Assembly: GCA_021789755.1 (NCBI GenBank)
Contig: JAJYJD010000240.1
Span: 1 to 5,751, forward strand
From: Bacteroidota bacterium
GTDB lineage: Bacteria; Bacteroidota; Ignavibacteria; Kryptoniales; JAKASW01
Direction: 5' to 3'
Length of the DNA: 5,751 nt
Position numbers and translations under genes: made by a program. Below, one piece after another: positions 1 to 5,343 of the stretch. Below the pieces are notes generated by a model. The model was not told the origin of the DNA. It was given only the letters and a program-made list of their open reading frames with translations, and made no database searches. Position 1 is the first letter of the stretch. The number at the start of each line of letters is the position of its first letter.

Positions 1-126
1 CGGTAATTAGCAATGGAAGTCGCTCGGTCATTCTCTGTGCAACGTCTTCTCACTTCAGCCTTTGCCTACGCAAGTATCCCAAAACACGTCTTCCCTTGTA
101 AAGACCGACGTCGTGTAGGCGGTGAG

Positions 127-536
127 TCAGCCGATTCCAGGAAGGCCCTTCCGCTCTTCGACACTCAATTCCGTTTCCCATCCGTCGTAATCCCCGCCGA
201 GCTCATTCGCAAGGCAATCTAAAGCTCTGTGAATCGAAATAAGCAGTCCGACTTTCAAAACAATTTCCTCGGATGCAAGGCATAGCCACTCTTTCTGCTT
301 TGCGGACTTTGTACACTCGGTCGAAAAACCCAGCGTGGTCAATCGATCCGCTGCGATCATTGCTGCGCTCCGGCTGTCGAAATACAAATAGAATGTGACA
401 GTCTCGCGCGGGTAAGGTCGGTGCTGCTTCTGGAAAGGAGATTTAATACGGCCTGGTTAGGATCAACGGGTCTGAACTCTTCCCTCGGTTTGTCCGGCAA
501 TTTGTAGGTCCCCTTCGACTCTCGATGTTTCGTCAC
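127..536 (-). pseudogene. RraB-family protein (ribonuclease E inhibitor-like), split by an apparent -1 frameshift
   Basis: The C-terminal half is open in one frame (TTG 387 or ATG 360 down to the TGA at 127-129). It contains LANELGGDYDGWETEL, the hallmark YDGW-type end of the RraB family (PF06877). In Escherichia coli RraB binds RNase E and lowers its activity; outside gammaproteobacteria the role is not established. The N-terminal half lies in another frame, from GTG 536, and reads about MTKHRESKGTYKLPDKPREE, then reaches NLLSRSSTDLT before stopping at TGA 359-357. Restoring one base in the CCC/GCGCG run at about 405-412 joins ...STDLT to PRETVTFYLYFDSRSAA and gives about 136 residues, close to E. 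coli RraB (138). The frame of the C-terminal half has an upstream stop at 457-459, so it cannot simply start earlier. A strong Shine-Dalgarno precedes GTG 536. The break may be a real mutation or a sequencing error. Family call is fairly sure; functional state is unknown. Confidence 0.72.
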
Positions 537-543
537 CGTTCAA

Positions 544-550
544 CCTCCTC
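544..550 (-). promoter_or_regulatory. Ribosome binding site of the RraB-family gene
   Basis: Minus strand reads GAGGAGG, followed by 7 bases and then GTG at 536-534. This is a near-ideal Shine-Dalgarno. It supports a start about 150 bases upstream of the open C-terminal half, and so supports reading the locus as one frameshifted gene. The site lies 40-odd bases past the stop of the RibD_C gene ending at 591, so the gene could be read on the same transcript. Confidence 0.65.
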
Positions 551-590
551 TGTAATCGACTTTGAATCAAACCTATCGCGATATTACGGC

Positions 591-1151
591 CTATCCCGCC
601 AGCGTGTAATAAAGTAATACATTCCCCGATTTAAAACTCTTCATCCTCTCGAGCCTGAGGTTGGTCTTCGTTTCAATATTTCCGAAGAGCGGTCTGCCTT
701 TTCCTAGGACGACCGGGTTTAAGATGATTCGGAACTCGTCGATCAAACCCTCCTTGATCAGGCCTGAAGCAAGACTGGCGCTCCCGAAGATTGCGATGTC
801 CTTGCCGCCCTGTCGTTTCAGATTGTCGATCTCCTTACCGGCGTTCTCTTTGACAAGCTTCGTGTTGTGCCATTCGGCTCGGGCCAACGTTTTTGAGAAA
901 ACGATCTTTGGTATAGAATTCATTTTGCCCGCGACGATCGGATCGTCCTTTATCGCGTTTTCGCTCGACCAATAACTTGCCATTCCTTCGTAAGTGACAC
1001 GGCCGAACAGGATAACGCCTGTCGAGTCTAGCTGTTCGATGGCGAATTGATTGAATTCCGCGTCGACGATGTGCCAGCTCAGATCCCATTTGGTCGGCCC
1101 CTCGAACAAACCATCGAGCGTCATCATGTTGAATAAGTATAGCTTTCTCAT
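591..1151 (-). CDS. Dihydrofolate reductase family protein (RibD C-terminal domain), copy 1
   Basis: A 186-residue cytoplasmic protein made of a single RibD_C / dihydrofolate-reductase-like fold (PF01872). Visible family landmarks are the N-terminal strand MRKLYLFNMMTLDG (LDG at 12-14), LFGRVTYE at 48-55, W61, PKIVFSKTL at 81-89, AEW at 92-94, the GSASLASGLIKEGLIDE nucleotide-binding-type segment at about 123-139, and NPVVLGKGRPLF at 145-156. Proteins of this stand-alone type (YyaP/YwjB-like) are presumed NAD(P)H-dependent reductases. The substrate is unknown, and neither folate reduction nor riboflavin synthesis can be assumed. ATG 1151 is preceded by GAGGG (1158-1162) at 6 bases; this site overlaps the stop codon of the MATE gene, so the two are probably co-transcribed and translationally linked. 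It is a clear paralogue of the gene at 2745-3299. Stop codon is TAG. Confidence 0.9.
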   Translation of the reverse strand: MRKLYLFNMMTLDGLFEGPTKWDLSWHIVDAEFNQFAIEQLDSTGVILFGRVTYEGMASYWSSENAIKDDPIVAGKMNSIPKIVFSKTLARAEWHNTKLVKENAGKEIDNLKRQGGKDIAIFGSASLASGLIKEGLIDEFRIILNPVVLGKGRPLFGNIETKTNLRLERMKSFKSGNVLLYYTLAG

Positions 1152-1160
1152 TTTGATCCC

Positions 1161-2546
1161 TCATATTTTTATTTCTTTCCATTTACCCTTGTTGAAGTAG
1201 TACCACATCACAAGCGCGATCACAGTCTCGGCGACTGGCACTGCGATTAGAGCTCCCGCCACCTTCAAATTGAGTCCCTCCGCGAGAAAATAGGCGAGCG
1301 GTATCTGAAACAGCCAGAAACAAACGAAGTTTACGGCTGTTGGTGTTTTTGTGTCCCCTGCGCCATTCAGCGCCTGCACCATCACCATCGATATGCCGTA
1401 GAATATGAAACCGGATCCGAAAATGCGCAGCGACATGGCGCCGTATCTTATTACGGACTGGTCCTGTGTGAAGAAACTCACGATCGGATGCGAGAAGAAA
1501 AGGAAGAGAAGCATCACGAAGCTCATGAATACCACGTTGTATTTCGCGATGAGCATGACGCTTTCTTTCGCTCTTTGAACCTTTCCGGCTCCGAGGTTTT
1601 GTCCGACCAGCGTCGCGGCGGCGTTGCTGAGTCCCCATGCGGGGAGGATGAAGAAGATGAAGTTGCGCAAGGCGATCTGACATCCCGCGGAGGCGTTCGT
1701 GCCCCCGGTCTCGGCGACGAGACGCACGAGTACTATCCAGCTCCCGCTGGAAATTATGAACTGCGAAGCGGCAGGCCACGAAATTCTGGCCATGGACCTT
1801 ACGACACCAGGATCGAACCTGAAATGGACCGCGCGCAATTTGAGTAATCCGCTGCCTCTCCACAGATGGTAAGATTGATAGAGCACGCCGGAACTTCTTC
1901 CGGCTACAGTGGCCATGGCGGCGCCTTTCAGCCCGAAGTAGTGGATGAGCAATGGACAAAGGACTATGTTAACGCCGCTGGCAATCCAAAGGCTCTTCAT
2001 CGCCATCGCCGGATCTCCGGTTCCGCGGAAAATTCCGTTTATGAGAAACAGCAGCACGATCGAAAGGCTTCCCCCGAACATTATTCTCGTGAAAATCGCT
2101 CCGTCTCTCGCAACGTCCTCACTCGCTCCCATGAGTGACAGAATTTGTCCGCCAACGCTGACTCCTGCGATGCTTAAACCGACTGCCACTATCAATGCCA
2201 CGATGAGCGATTGCGCACCGGCGTGAGCGGCGCCTTCATGGTTTTTCTCCCCGATCCTGCGCGCGACGATCGCTGTAGCCGCCGAACTTAACCCGAACGA
2301 AATCGAGTAAACGAGCGTCATGACGGATTCGGTCAGACCCACGGTCGCTATTGCGTTCCGGCCGAGTTTGCCGACGAAAAACATGTCGACCAGCGCGAAA
2401 ACGCTTTCGAGACTCAGCTCCAATATCATTGGAATCGCGAGAAGGACTACGGCCCTGGGCACGCCAATCTGCGTGTAGTCCTGTTCCTCGCTGCGAAGGG
2501 ATTCCCGAATTGTAGATATGATATCCTTAACGCTTGTCATCGTCAC
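1161..2546 (-). CDS. MATE-family multidrug/metabolite efflux transporter
   Basis: A 461-residue polytopic inner-membrane protein of the multi-antimicrobial extrusion family, normal length, predicted 12 membrane segments in two homologous lobes. Family members export cationic drugs or metabolites in exchange for H+ or Na+. Segment 1 contains LESVFALVDMFFVGKLG, with D54 where MATE proteins have a conserved TM1 aspartate. The lobe-repeat motifs appear as FRGTGDPAMAM (173-183) and LNGAGDTKTPTA (393-404), with GQNLGAG at 315-321. Residues 1-30 form a hydrophilic N-terminal extension before the first membrane helix. The start is GTG 2546, but ATG 2540 two codons later (459 residues) is equally possible because no Shine-Dalgarno precedes either. 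Nine bases separate its stop from the next RibD_C gene. Substrate cannot be deduced from sequence alone. Confidence 0.93.
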   Translation of the reverse strand: MTMTSVKDIISTIRESLRSEEQDYTQIGVPRAVVLLAIPMILELSLESVFALVDMFFVGKLGRNAIATVGLTESVMTLVYSISFGLSSAATAIVARRIGEKNHEGAAHAGAQSLIVALIVAVGLSIAGVSVGGQILSLMGASEDVARDGAIFTRIMFGGSLSIVLLFLINGIFRGTGDPAMAMKSLWIASGVNIVLCPLLIHYFGLKGAAMATVAGRSSGVLYQSYHLWRGSGLLKLRAVHFRFDPGVVRSMARISWPAASQFIISSGSWIVLVRLVAETGGTNASAGCQIALRNFIFFILPAWGLSNAAATLVGQNLGAGKVQRAKESVMLIAKYNVVFMSFVMLLFLFFSHPIVSFFTQDQSVIRYGAMSLRIFGSGFIFYGISMVMVQALNGAGDTKTPTAVNFVCFWLFQIPLAYFLAEGLNLKVAGALIAVPVAETVIALVMWYYFNKGKWKEIKI

Positions 2547-2560
2547 TGGTCGGTTACAGT

Positions 2561-2589
2561 TATATAATTGAGAATACGGCTAATGTCGA
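2561..2589 (-). promoter_or_regulatory. Candidate sigma70-type promoter of the MATE gene
   Basis: On the minus strand, TCGACA (2589-2584, one mismatch to TTGACA) is followed after 17 bases by TATATA (2566-2561), which matches TATAAT at four of six positions. Transcription would begin near 2554, only about 8 bases before GTG 2546 or 14 before ATG 2540. The 198-base gap 2547-2744, the largest in the window, is the natural place for a promoter. This is inferred from consensus matching only. Confidence 0.33.
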
Positions 2590-2744
2590 TCCGTAAGTTG
2601 CTTCATCAGCCCCTTACAGACCGGGTAGCCGGGAGGTGGGTATTAGTCAGCTAATTTCATTTGTTGATTTTATGCATTTCCCATCCGAAAAGCAAATTTC
2701 CGGGCGGGCTCGGGAGCGTCTGAACCTGTTCATGTCGGCAAACC

Positions 2745-3299
2745 TTAACCGCGGACCGAAACGTAGTGAAGCGCGACAACTCCCGACTTAAATACCTTTG
2801 ATTCCACGAGCCTGAGCGTCAACTTCTCATTCACGTTCTCGAAGAGCCGCCTTCCCTTACCGGCCACCACCGGATGAACCAGCAGCCAGTACTCGTCGAT
2901 AAGACCATGACTCATGAACGATCCGGCCAGTTTTATCCCGCCGATATAAACGTCCTCCCCCTCCGTTTCTTTTAACCGGGCCACGTATTCCAGAGCATTG
3001 CTGCTGACCAGCGTCGTATTATTCCATTCTGCCTTCTCGAGAGTGCCGGAAAATACGATCTTCGGTATCGAATTAAATTTGTCCGCGAAGTTTAAGGTGC
3101 TCCTTGAAGCTGCCGGGTCGTCGTGGGCATGAGGCCAATAGTCTGCCATCATCTGGTAAGTTACACGGCCGAACAACTCGATGCCGGTGTTGCGCAGCAG
3201 TCCCGTGAAAAAATCATGCAGCTCATCGTCGGCGACCGCAAACGTGTGGTCGGCGAACCCATCGAGCGATATGTTGGCCGAAAAGATAAGTTTTCTCAT
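2745..3299 (-). CDS. Dihydrofolate reductase family protein (RibD C-terminal domain), copy 2
   Basis: A 184-residue protein with the same single RibD_C / DHFR-like fold as the gene at 591-1151. Landmarks are ISLDGF at 10-15, LFGRVTYQ at 42-49, W55, PKIVFSGTL at 79-87, AEW at 90-92, YIGGIKLAGSFMSHGLIDEY at about 118-137 and HPVVAGKGRRLF at 142-153. It is presumed to be an NAD(P)H-using reductase; the substrate is unknown. ATG 3299 overlaps the stop codon of the DUF1801 gene in an ATGA, and GGAGG (3309-3313) sits 9 bases upstream inside that gene, so the pair should be translationally coupled. Paralogy with copy 1 is plain along the whole length (MRKL, LFGRVTY, NSIPKIVFS, GLIDE, GKGR, FKSG), but the N-terminal 15-40 region has diverged strongly, which suggests different substrates. 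Confidence 0.9.
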   Translation of the reverse strand: MRKLIFSANISLDGFADHTFAVADDELHDFFTGLLRNTGIELFGRVTYQMMADYWPHAHDDPAASRSTLNFADKFNSIPKIVFSGTLEKAEWNNTTLVSSNALEYVARLKETEGEDVYIGGIKLAGSFMSHGLIDEYWLLVHPVVAGKGRRLFENVNEKLTLRLVESKVFKSGVVALHYVSVRG

Positions 3300-3709
3300 G
3301 ACGTTCTGCCTCCGTGCCGATTGCGCCTGACCCGCTTCCGTCCGGCAACTTCGGCAATCCGGTACTTCACCATCTTCCGTACCACCGCGGCCGGGATCGG
3401 TTTATCGGGCTGGAATTGAACCGTACCTTTGCTGGTCTTGTATCCCTTGAGCTCCTTCTTGAACCGTTCCACGATGCCTCCGGGATAAAACGCGCAGTGA
3501 TTTGGGCCTGCACCGAACCAAAGAAGCACCTTTCCATCGATCTTGAATGCGGGCATCTGGTAGCTGATGCATTCCTCCGCCTTCGGCGATATATCTTTGA
3601 TGACCTTGCGGAGCCTCTCCAGCGCATGTCGCTTGTCATCATCCAACGATGAAAGATACTCGTCGATCGCCTTTGCCTTAGCCTTCGTAGCCTCTGCTCC
3701 TTCAATCAC
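3296..3709 (-). CDS. DUF1801 (YdhG-like, YjbR/CyaY-superfamily) protein
   Basis: A 137-residue cytoplasmic protein of the DUF1801 family (PF08818). Characteristic segments are IDEYLSSLDDDKRHALERL (15-33), AEECISYQMPAFKIDGK (44-60), NHCAFYPGG (70-78) and GYKTSKGTVQFQPDKPIP (89-106). The family shares the frataxin/YjbR-type fold; Bacillus subtilis YdhG has been described as a frataxin-like iron chaperone, but that role should not be transferred automatically. After the domain there is a short arginine-rich tail (RKRVRRNRHGGR, 124-135). The start chosen is GTG 3709, which has no visible Shine-Dalgarno; an in-frame TAA about 20 codons-worth of bases or less upstream and the lack of another start codon leave little choice, so the exact N-terminus is uncertain. 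It overlaps the next RibD_C gene by 4 bases, making a two-gene unit. Confidence 0.88.
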   Translation of the reverse strand: MIEGAEATKAKAKAIDEYLSSLDDDKRHALERLRKVIKDISPKAEECISYQMPAFKIDGKVLLWFGAGPNHCAFYPGGIVERFKKELKGYKTSKGTVQFQPDKPIPAAVVRKMVKYRIAEVAGRKRVRRNRHGGRTS

Positions 3710-3751
3710 AATAAAATAGCAAACCGATTACACAGGAGAGAGATTTGCGTG

Positions 3752-3804
3752 GATTAATTCTTAATCAAAATCCGTGAGAATCATCCAGTTCCGTGTCATC
3801 CGTG
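3752..3804. repeat. Intergenic repeat element: small palindrome plus TCCGTG words
   Basis: In the gap 3710-3834, GATTAA (3752-3757) and TTAATC (3761-3766) form a perfect 6-base inverted repeat with a 3-base loop. It is followed by TCCGTG at 3771-3776, 3790-3795 and 3799-3804, and TCATCC at 3781-3786 and 3796-3801. The stretch AATTCTTAATCAAAAT (3756-3771) is nearly identical, apart from one T, to 4294-4310 in the next gap. Together these look like degenerate copies of dispersed intergenic repeats rather than a regulatory site of one gene. Confidence 0.45.
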
Positions 3805-3834
3805 TGCTATCTTTTAAAATTATGTGCTTCTGGG

Positions 3835-4266
3835 TCACTTCTGCTTCGGATAAGTGTAGTTGATCATCCACCTGATTCCGAATTTGTCGGCGAACATGCC
3901 GAAGTACGCTCCCCAGAATTCGTCCTTAATGGGTTGCTCAATCTTCCCGCCGGCGGAGAGTTTATCGAAGATTCTCTTAGCTTCTTCCTTGCTATCGGCT
4001 TCGATTGATATATTGAAATTGTTTCCGAAGGTCAGCTTGTGGCCCATCGATTCGAGCGCGTCGGTACCCATGAGAACATTGCCTTTACCTACGGGCAGTG
4101 CCACGTGCATTATCATGTTTCGCTCTGCCGCAGGCACCCGATCCGCCACCGGAGTCTCGCTGAAGCGTTGTAGAGTTGTGAACTCGCCTCCGAAAACCGA
4201 TTTGTAGAAGTTGAACGCTTCCTCGGTATTTCCAGGAAGATTTATGTAAGGATTGAATGTAGGCAT
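3835..4266 (-). CDS. VOC-superfamily (PhnB-like glyoxalase/bleomycin-resistance fold) protein, single domain
   Basis: A 143-residue cytoplasmic protein of the vicinal-oxygen-chelate superfamily, PhnB-like subfamily. Visible features are the opening NPYINLPGNTEEAFNFYKSV (5-24) and FGGE (25-28), a central IMHVALPVG strand with H54, VLMGTD (64-69), and the closing WGAYFGMFADKFGIRWMIN (118-136), typical of PhnB-type proteins. The superfamily includes glyoxalases, dioxygenases, and bleomycin or fosfomycin resistance proteins; PhnB-like members mostly have no proven reaction. Replacement of the usual metal-binding acidic residue cannot be judged without a structure. ATG 4266 follows AAGGAGG (4271-4277) at a rather short 4-base spacing. 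It lies between a two-domain relative (4333-5238) and the DUF1801 gene. Confidence 0.9.
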   Translation of the reverse strand: MPTFNPYINLPGNTEEAFNFYKSVFGGEFTTLQRFSETPVADRVPAAERNMIMHVALPVGKGNVLMGTDALESMGHKLTFGNNFNISIEADSKEEAKRIFDKLSAGGKIEQPIKDEFWGAYFGMFADKFGIRWMINYTYPKQK

Positions 4267-4285
4267 GTCTCCTCCTTAGAATTGT

Positions 4286-4330
4286 TAATGTTGAATTCTT
4301 AATTCAAAATTTAGAAATTAAAATTTACGA
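4286..4330. repeat. AT-rich intergenic palindromic element between the two VOC genes
   Basis: TTGAATT (4291-4297) and AATTCAA (4301-4307) are perfect inverted arms around CTT. They are followed by a run of AAATT/TTAGAAATT words up to about 4328. Nearly the whole spacer between the stop of the two-domain VOC gene and the Shine-Dalgarno of the next gene is this AT-rich element, in contrast to the GC-balanced genes on both sides. A near-identical core occurs at 3756-3771 and a related element at 5304-5343. Confidence 0.45.
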
Positions 4331-4332
4331 TT

Positions 4333-5238
4333 CTAGCCCTCGTATGCCTTTTTCAATGCCGCGATATCGAACTTCTTCATCTTCAGGAACGCCTCAGTTA
4401 CCCGCGCCACTTTGTTTGGGTCTTTGTCCTGGAGCATGTTCTGCAGAATGCTCGGCACGATTTGCCACGACACGCCGTATCTGTCCTTGAGCCAGCCGCA
4501 TTGCTGCGCTTTCTCGTCTCCGCCGGGGGAAAGTCTTTTCCAGTAGTAATCAACTTCCTCCTGGGATTCGCAATTGACGAGGAACGATACTGCTTCATTG
4601 AAAGTGAAATTGTGTGCGAGATTACTGTCCATTGCCATGAAGTCCTGCCCGCCCAGGGAGAAGACGCCATGCTTTACGGTACCCTCGTCGCCTTGCTCCT
4701 TTTGCGCAAACCGCTCGACTCGAACGATTTGCGAGCCTTTGAACACCGAAGTATACAACTTCATCGCCTCTTCCGCCTTGCTGTTTTGTTCGCCGACAAA
4801 AAGAAGGAACGGTGTAATTTTTTGAGTCCGGCTTGCAAGGTTCAACTGCCACGAAAGGCCGTATTTGTCCTGGAGCCATCCGAACTTCTCGCTGAAGGGA
4901 TACTTTTGAAAAGGCATCAGGACGCTTCCGCCTGCCGACAAGTTCCTCCAGAGGTTGTCCATCTCATGTTCGGTGTCACACGCGATAAAGAACGAGATCG
5001 CCGGAGTGAAGTGGAAAGCCGGTCCGCCGTTGAGCGCCACAAATCCCTGACCCGCGAGCCGGAACGGCACAGTCATTACCGAGCCTTTCGGTCTTCCGGA
5101 TACGTTTGCCGCTTCCTGGTTGTACCGGACATCGCCGCCGACGCCGCTTTGGGCGAAGAGTGACGAATAAAAACGCGCAGCCTCCTCAGCTTGATTATCG
5201 AACCACAGGAAGGGGGTTATCTGTCGCACAATTGCCAT
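4333..5238 (-). CDS. Two-domain VOC-superfamily (PhnB-like) protein
   Basis: A 301-residue protein with two tandem PhnB-like VOC domains and a C-terminal tail. Domain 1 covers about 5-133 and domain 2 about 139-262. The halves align: QITPFLWF (6-13) with KITPFLLF (140-147), AEEAARFYSSLF (17-28) with AEEAMKLYTSVF (155-166), LWRNLSAGG (96-104) with YWKRLSPGG (232-240), and FGWLQDKYGLSWQL (119-132) with CGWLKDRYGVSWQI (247-260). The tail 264-301 (MLQDKDPNKVARVTEAFLKM, then KKFDIAALKKAYEG) is the usual end of single-domain proteins annotated, without good support, as 3-demethylubiquinone-9 3-methyltransferases; a methyltransferase role is unlikely. The start is ATG 5238, set by AAGGAG at 7 bases; an upstream in-frame start at 5280 would add a basic non-conserved stretch and lacks a ribosome site. 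Substrate unknown. Confidence 0.9.
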   Translation of the reverse strand: MAIVRQITPFLWFDNQAEEAARFYSSLFAQSGVGGDVRYNQEAANVSGRPKGSVMTVPFRLAGQGFVALNGGPAFHFTPAISFFIACDTEHEMDNLWRNLSAGGSVLMPFQKYPFSEKFGWLQDKYGLSWQLNLASRTQKITPFLLFVGEQNSKAEEAMKLYTSVFKGSQIVRVERFAQKEQGDEGTVKHGVFSLGGQDFMAMDSNLAHNFTFNEAVSFLVNCESQEEVDYYWKRLSPGGDEKAQQCGWLKDRYGVSWQIVPSILQNMLQDKDPNKVARVTEAFLKMKKFDIAALKKAYEG

Positions 5239-5245
5239 CTTGATT

Positions 5246-5251
5246 CTCCTT
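5246..5251 (-). promoter_or_regulatory. Ribosome binding site deciding the start of the two-domain VOC gene
   Basis: AAGGAG on the minus strand, 7 bases before ATG 5238. It selects MAIVRQITPF as the true N-terminus, which also matches where PhnB-like domains begin, rather than the 14-codon longer reading from 5280. Confidence 0.75.
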
Positions 5252-5303
5252 TTAGAAATAGTCGCTCGGCGGGAACGCAAATCGACATCGGGCAGGGACT
5301 CTT

Positions 5304-5343
5304 AAGAAATTCAGAATTCGAAATTTGGCATTTAGAATTTCTT
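5304..5343. repeat. AT-rich stem-loop overlapping the 3' end of the YciI-family gene
   Basis: AAGAAATTC (5304-5312) and GAATTTCTT (5335-5343) are perfect 9-base inverted arms around a 22-base loop that itself contains GAATTC and AAATTT words. On the minus strand the first arm is the last three sense codons (Lys-Lys-Phe) of the YciI-family gene and the TAA stop lies in the loop. It could act as a weak transcript-end structure or be an inserted member of the same AT-rich repeat family seen at 4286-4330. There is no GC-rich stem with a U-run, so a standard intrinsic terminator is not claimed. Confidence 0.45.

Noticed and set aside
13..222. Plus-strand open frame of 69 codons
   Set aside because: It overlaps the end of the RraB-family gene on the other strand, has no recognisable domain and no ribosome site.
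574..583. Self-complementary TATCGCGATA in the gap before the RraB-family gene
   Set aside because: A single 10-base palindrome with no second copy or recognised regulator; chance is a sufficient explanation.
591..1151. Annotation as a true folate-pathway dihydrofolate reductase or riboflavin RibD
   Set aside because: Only the RibD_C-like domain is present, with no deaminase domain and none of the usual FolA sequence signatures visible, so a general family name is safer.
835..1182. Minus-strand open frame of 115 codons across the MATE/RibD_C junction
   Set aside because: It is a shadow of RibD_C copy 1 in another frame with no conserved motif.
1183..1959. Minus-strand open frame of 258 codons in another frame of the MATE gene
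   Set aside because: The translation is Arg/His/Ser-rich and low in hydrophobic segments, typical of an out-of-frame reading; the MATE frame has membrane helices and family motifs.
2642..2655. ATTAG/CTAAT inverted repeat after RibD_C copy 2
   Set aside because: Five-base AT-rich arms without a U-run are too weak to call a terminator.
2637..2726. Possible small minus-strand peptide starting near 2733 in the 2547-2744 gap
   Set aside because: About 28 codons, weak ribosome site at best, basic and featureless; not supportable.
3752..3804. CRISPR-like spacing of the TCCGTG words
   Set aside because: Units are 6 bases with irregular spacing of 19 and 9 bases, far below CRISPR repeat and spacer lengths, and no cas gene is present.
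4462..5163. Plus-strand open frame of 233 codons
   Set aside because: It lies wholly opposite the well-supported two-domain VOC gene; its translation shows no family features and mirrors the codon pattern of the true gene.
4333..5238. Annotation as 3-demethylubiquinone-9 3-methyltransferase
   Set aside because: There is no SAM-binding methyltransferase motif; the fold is VOC, and that name is a common mis-annotation of PhnB-like proteins.
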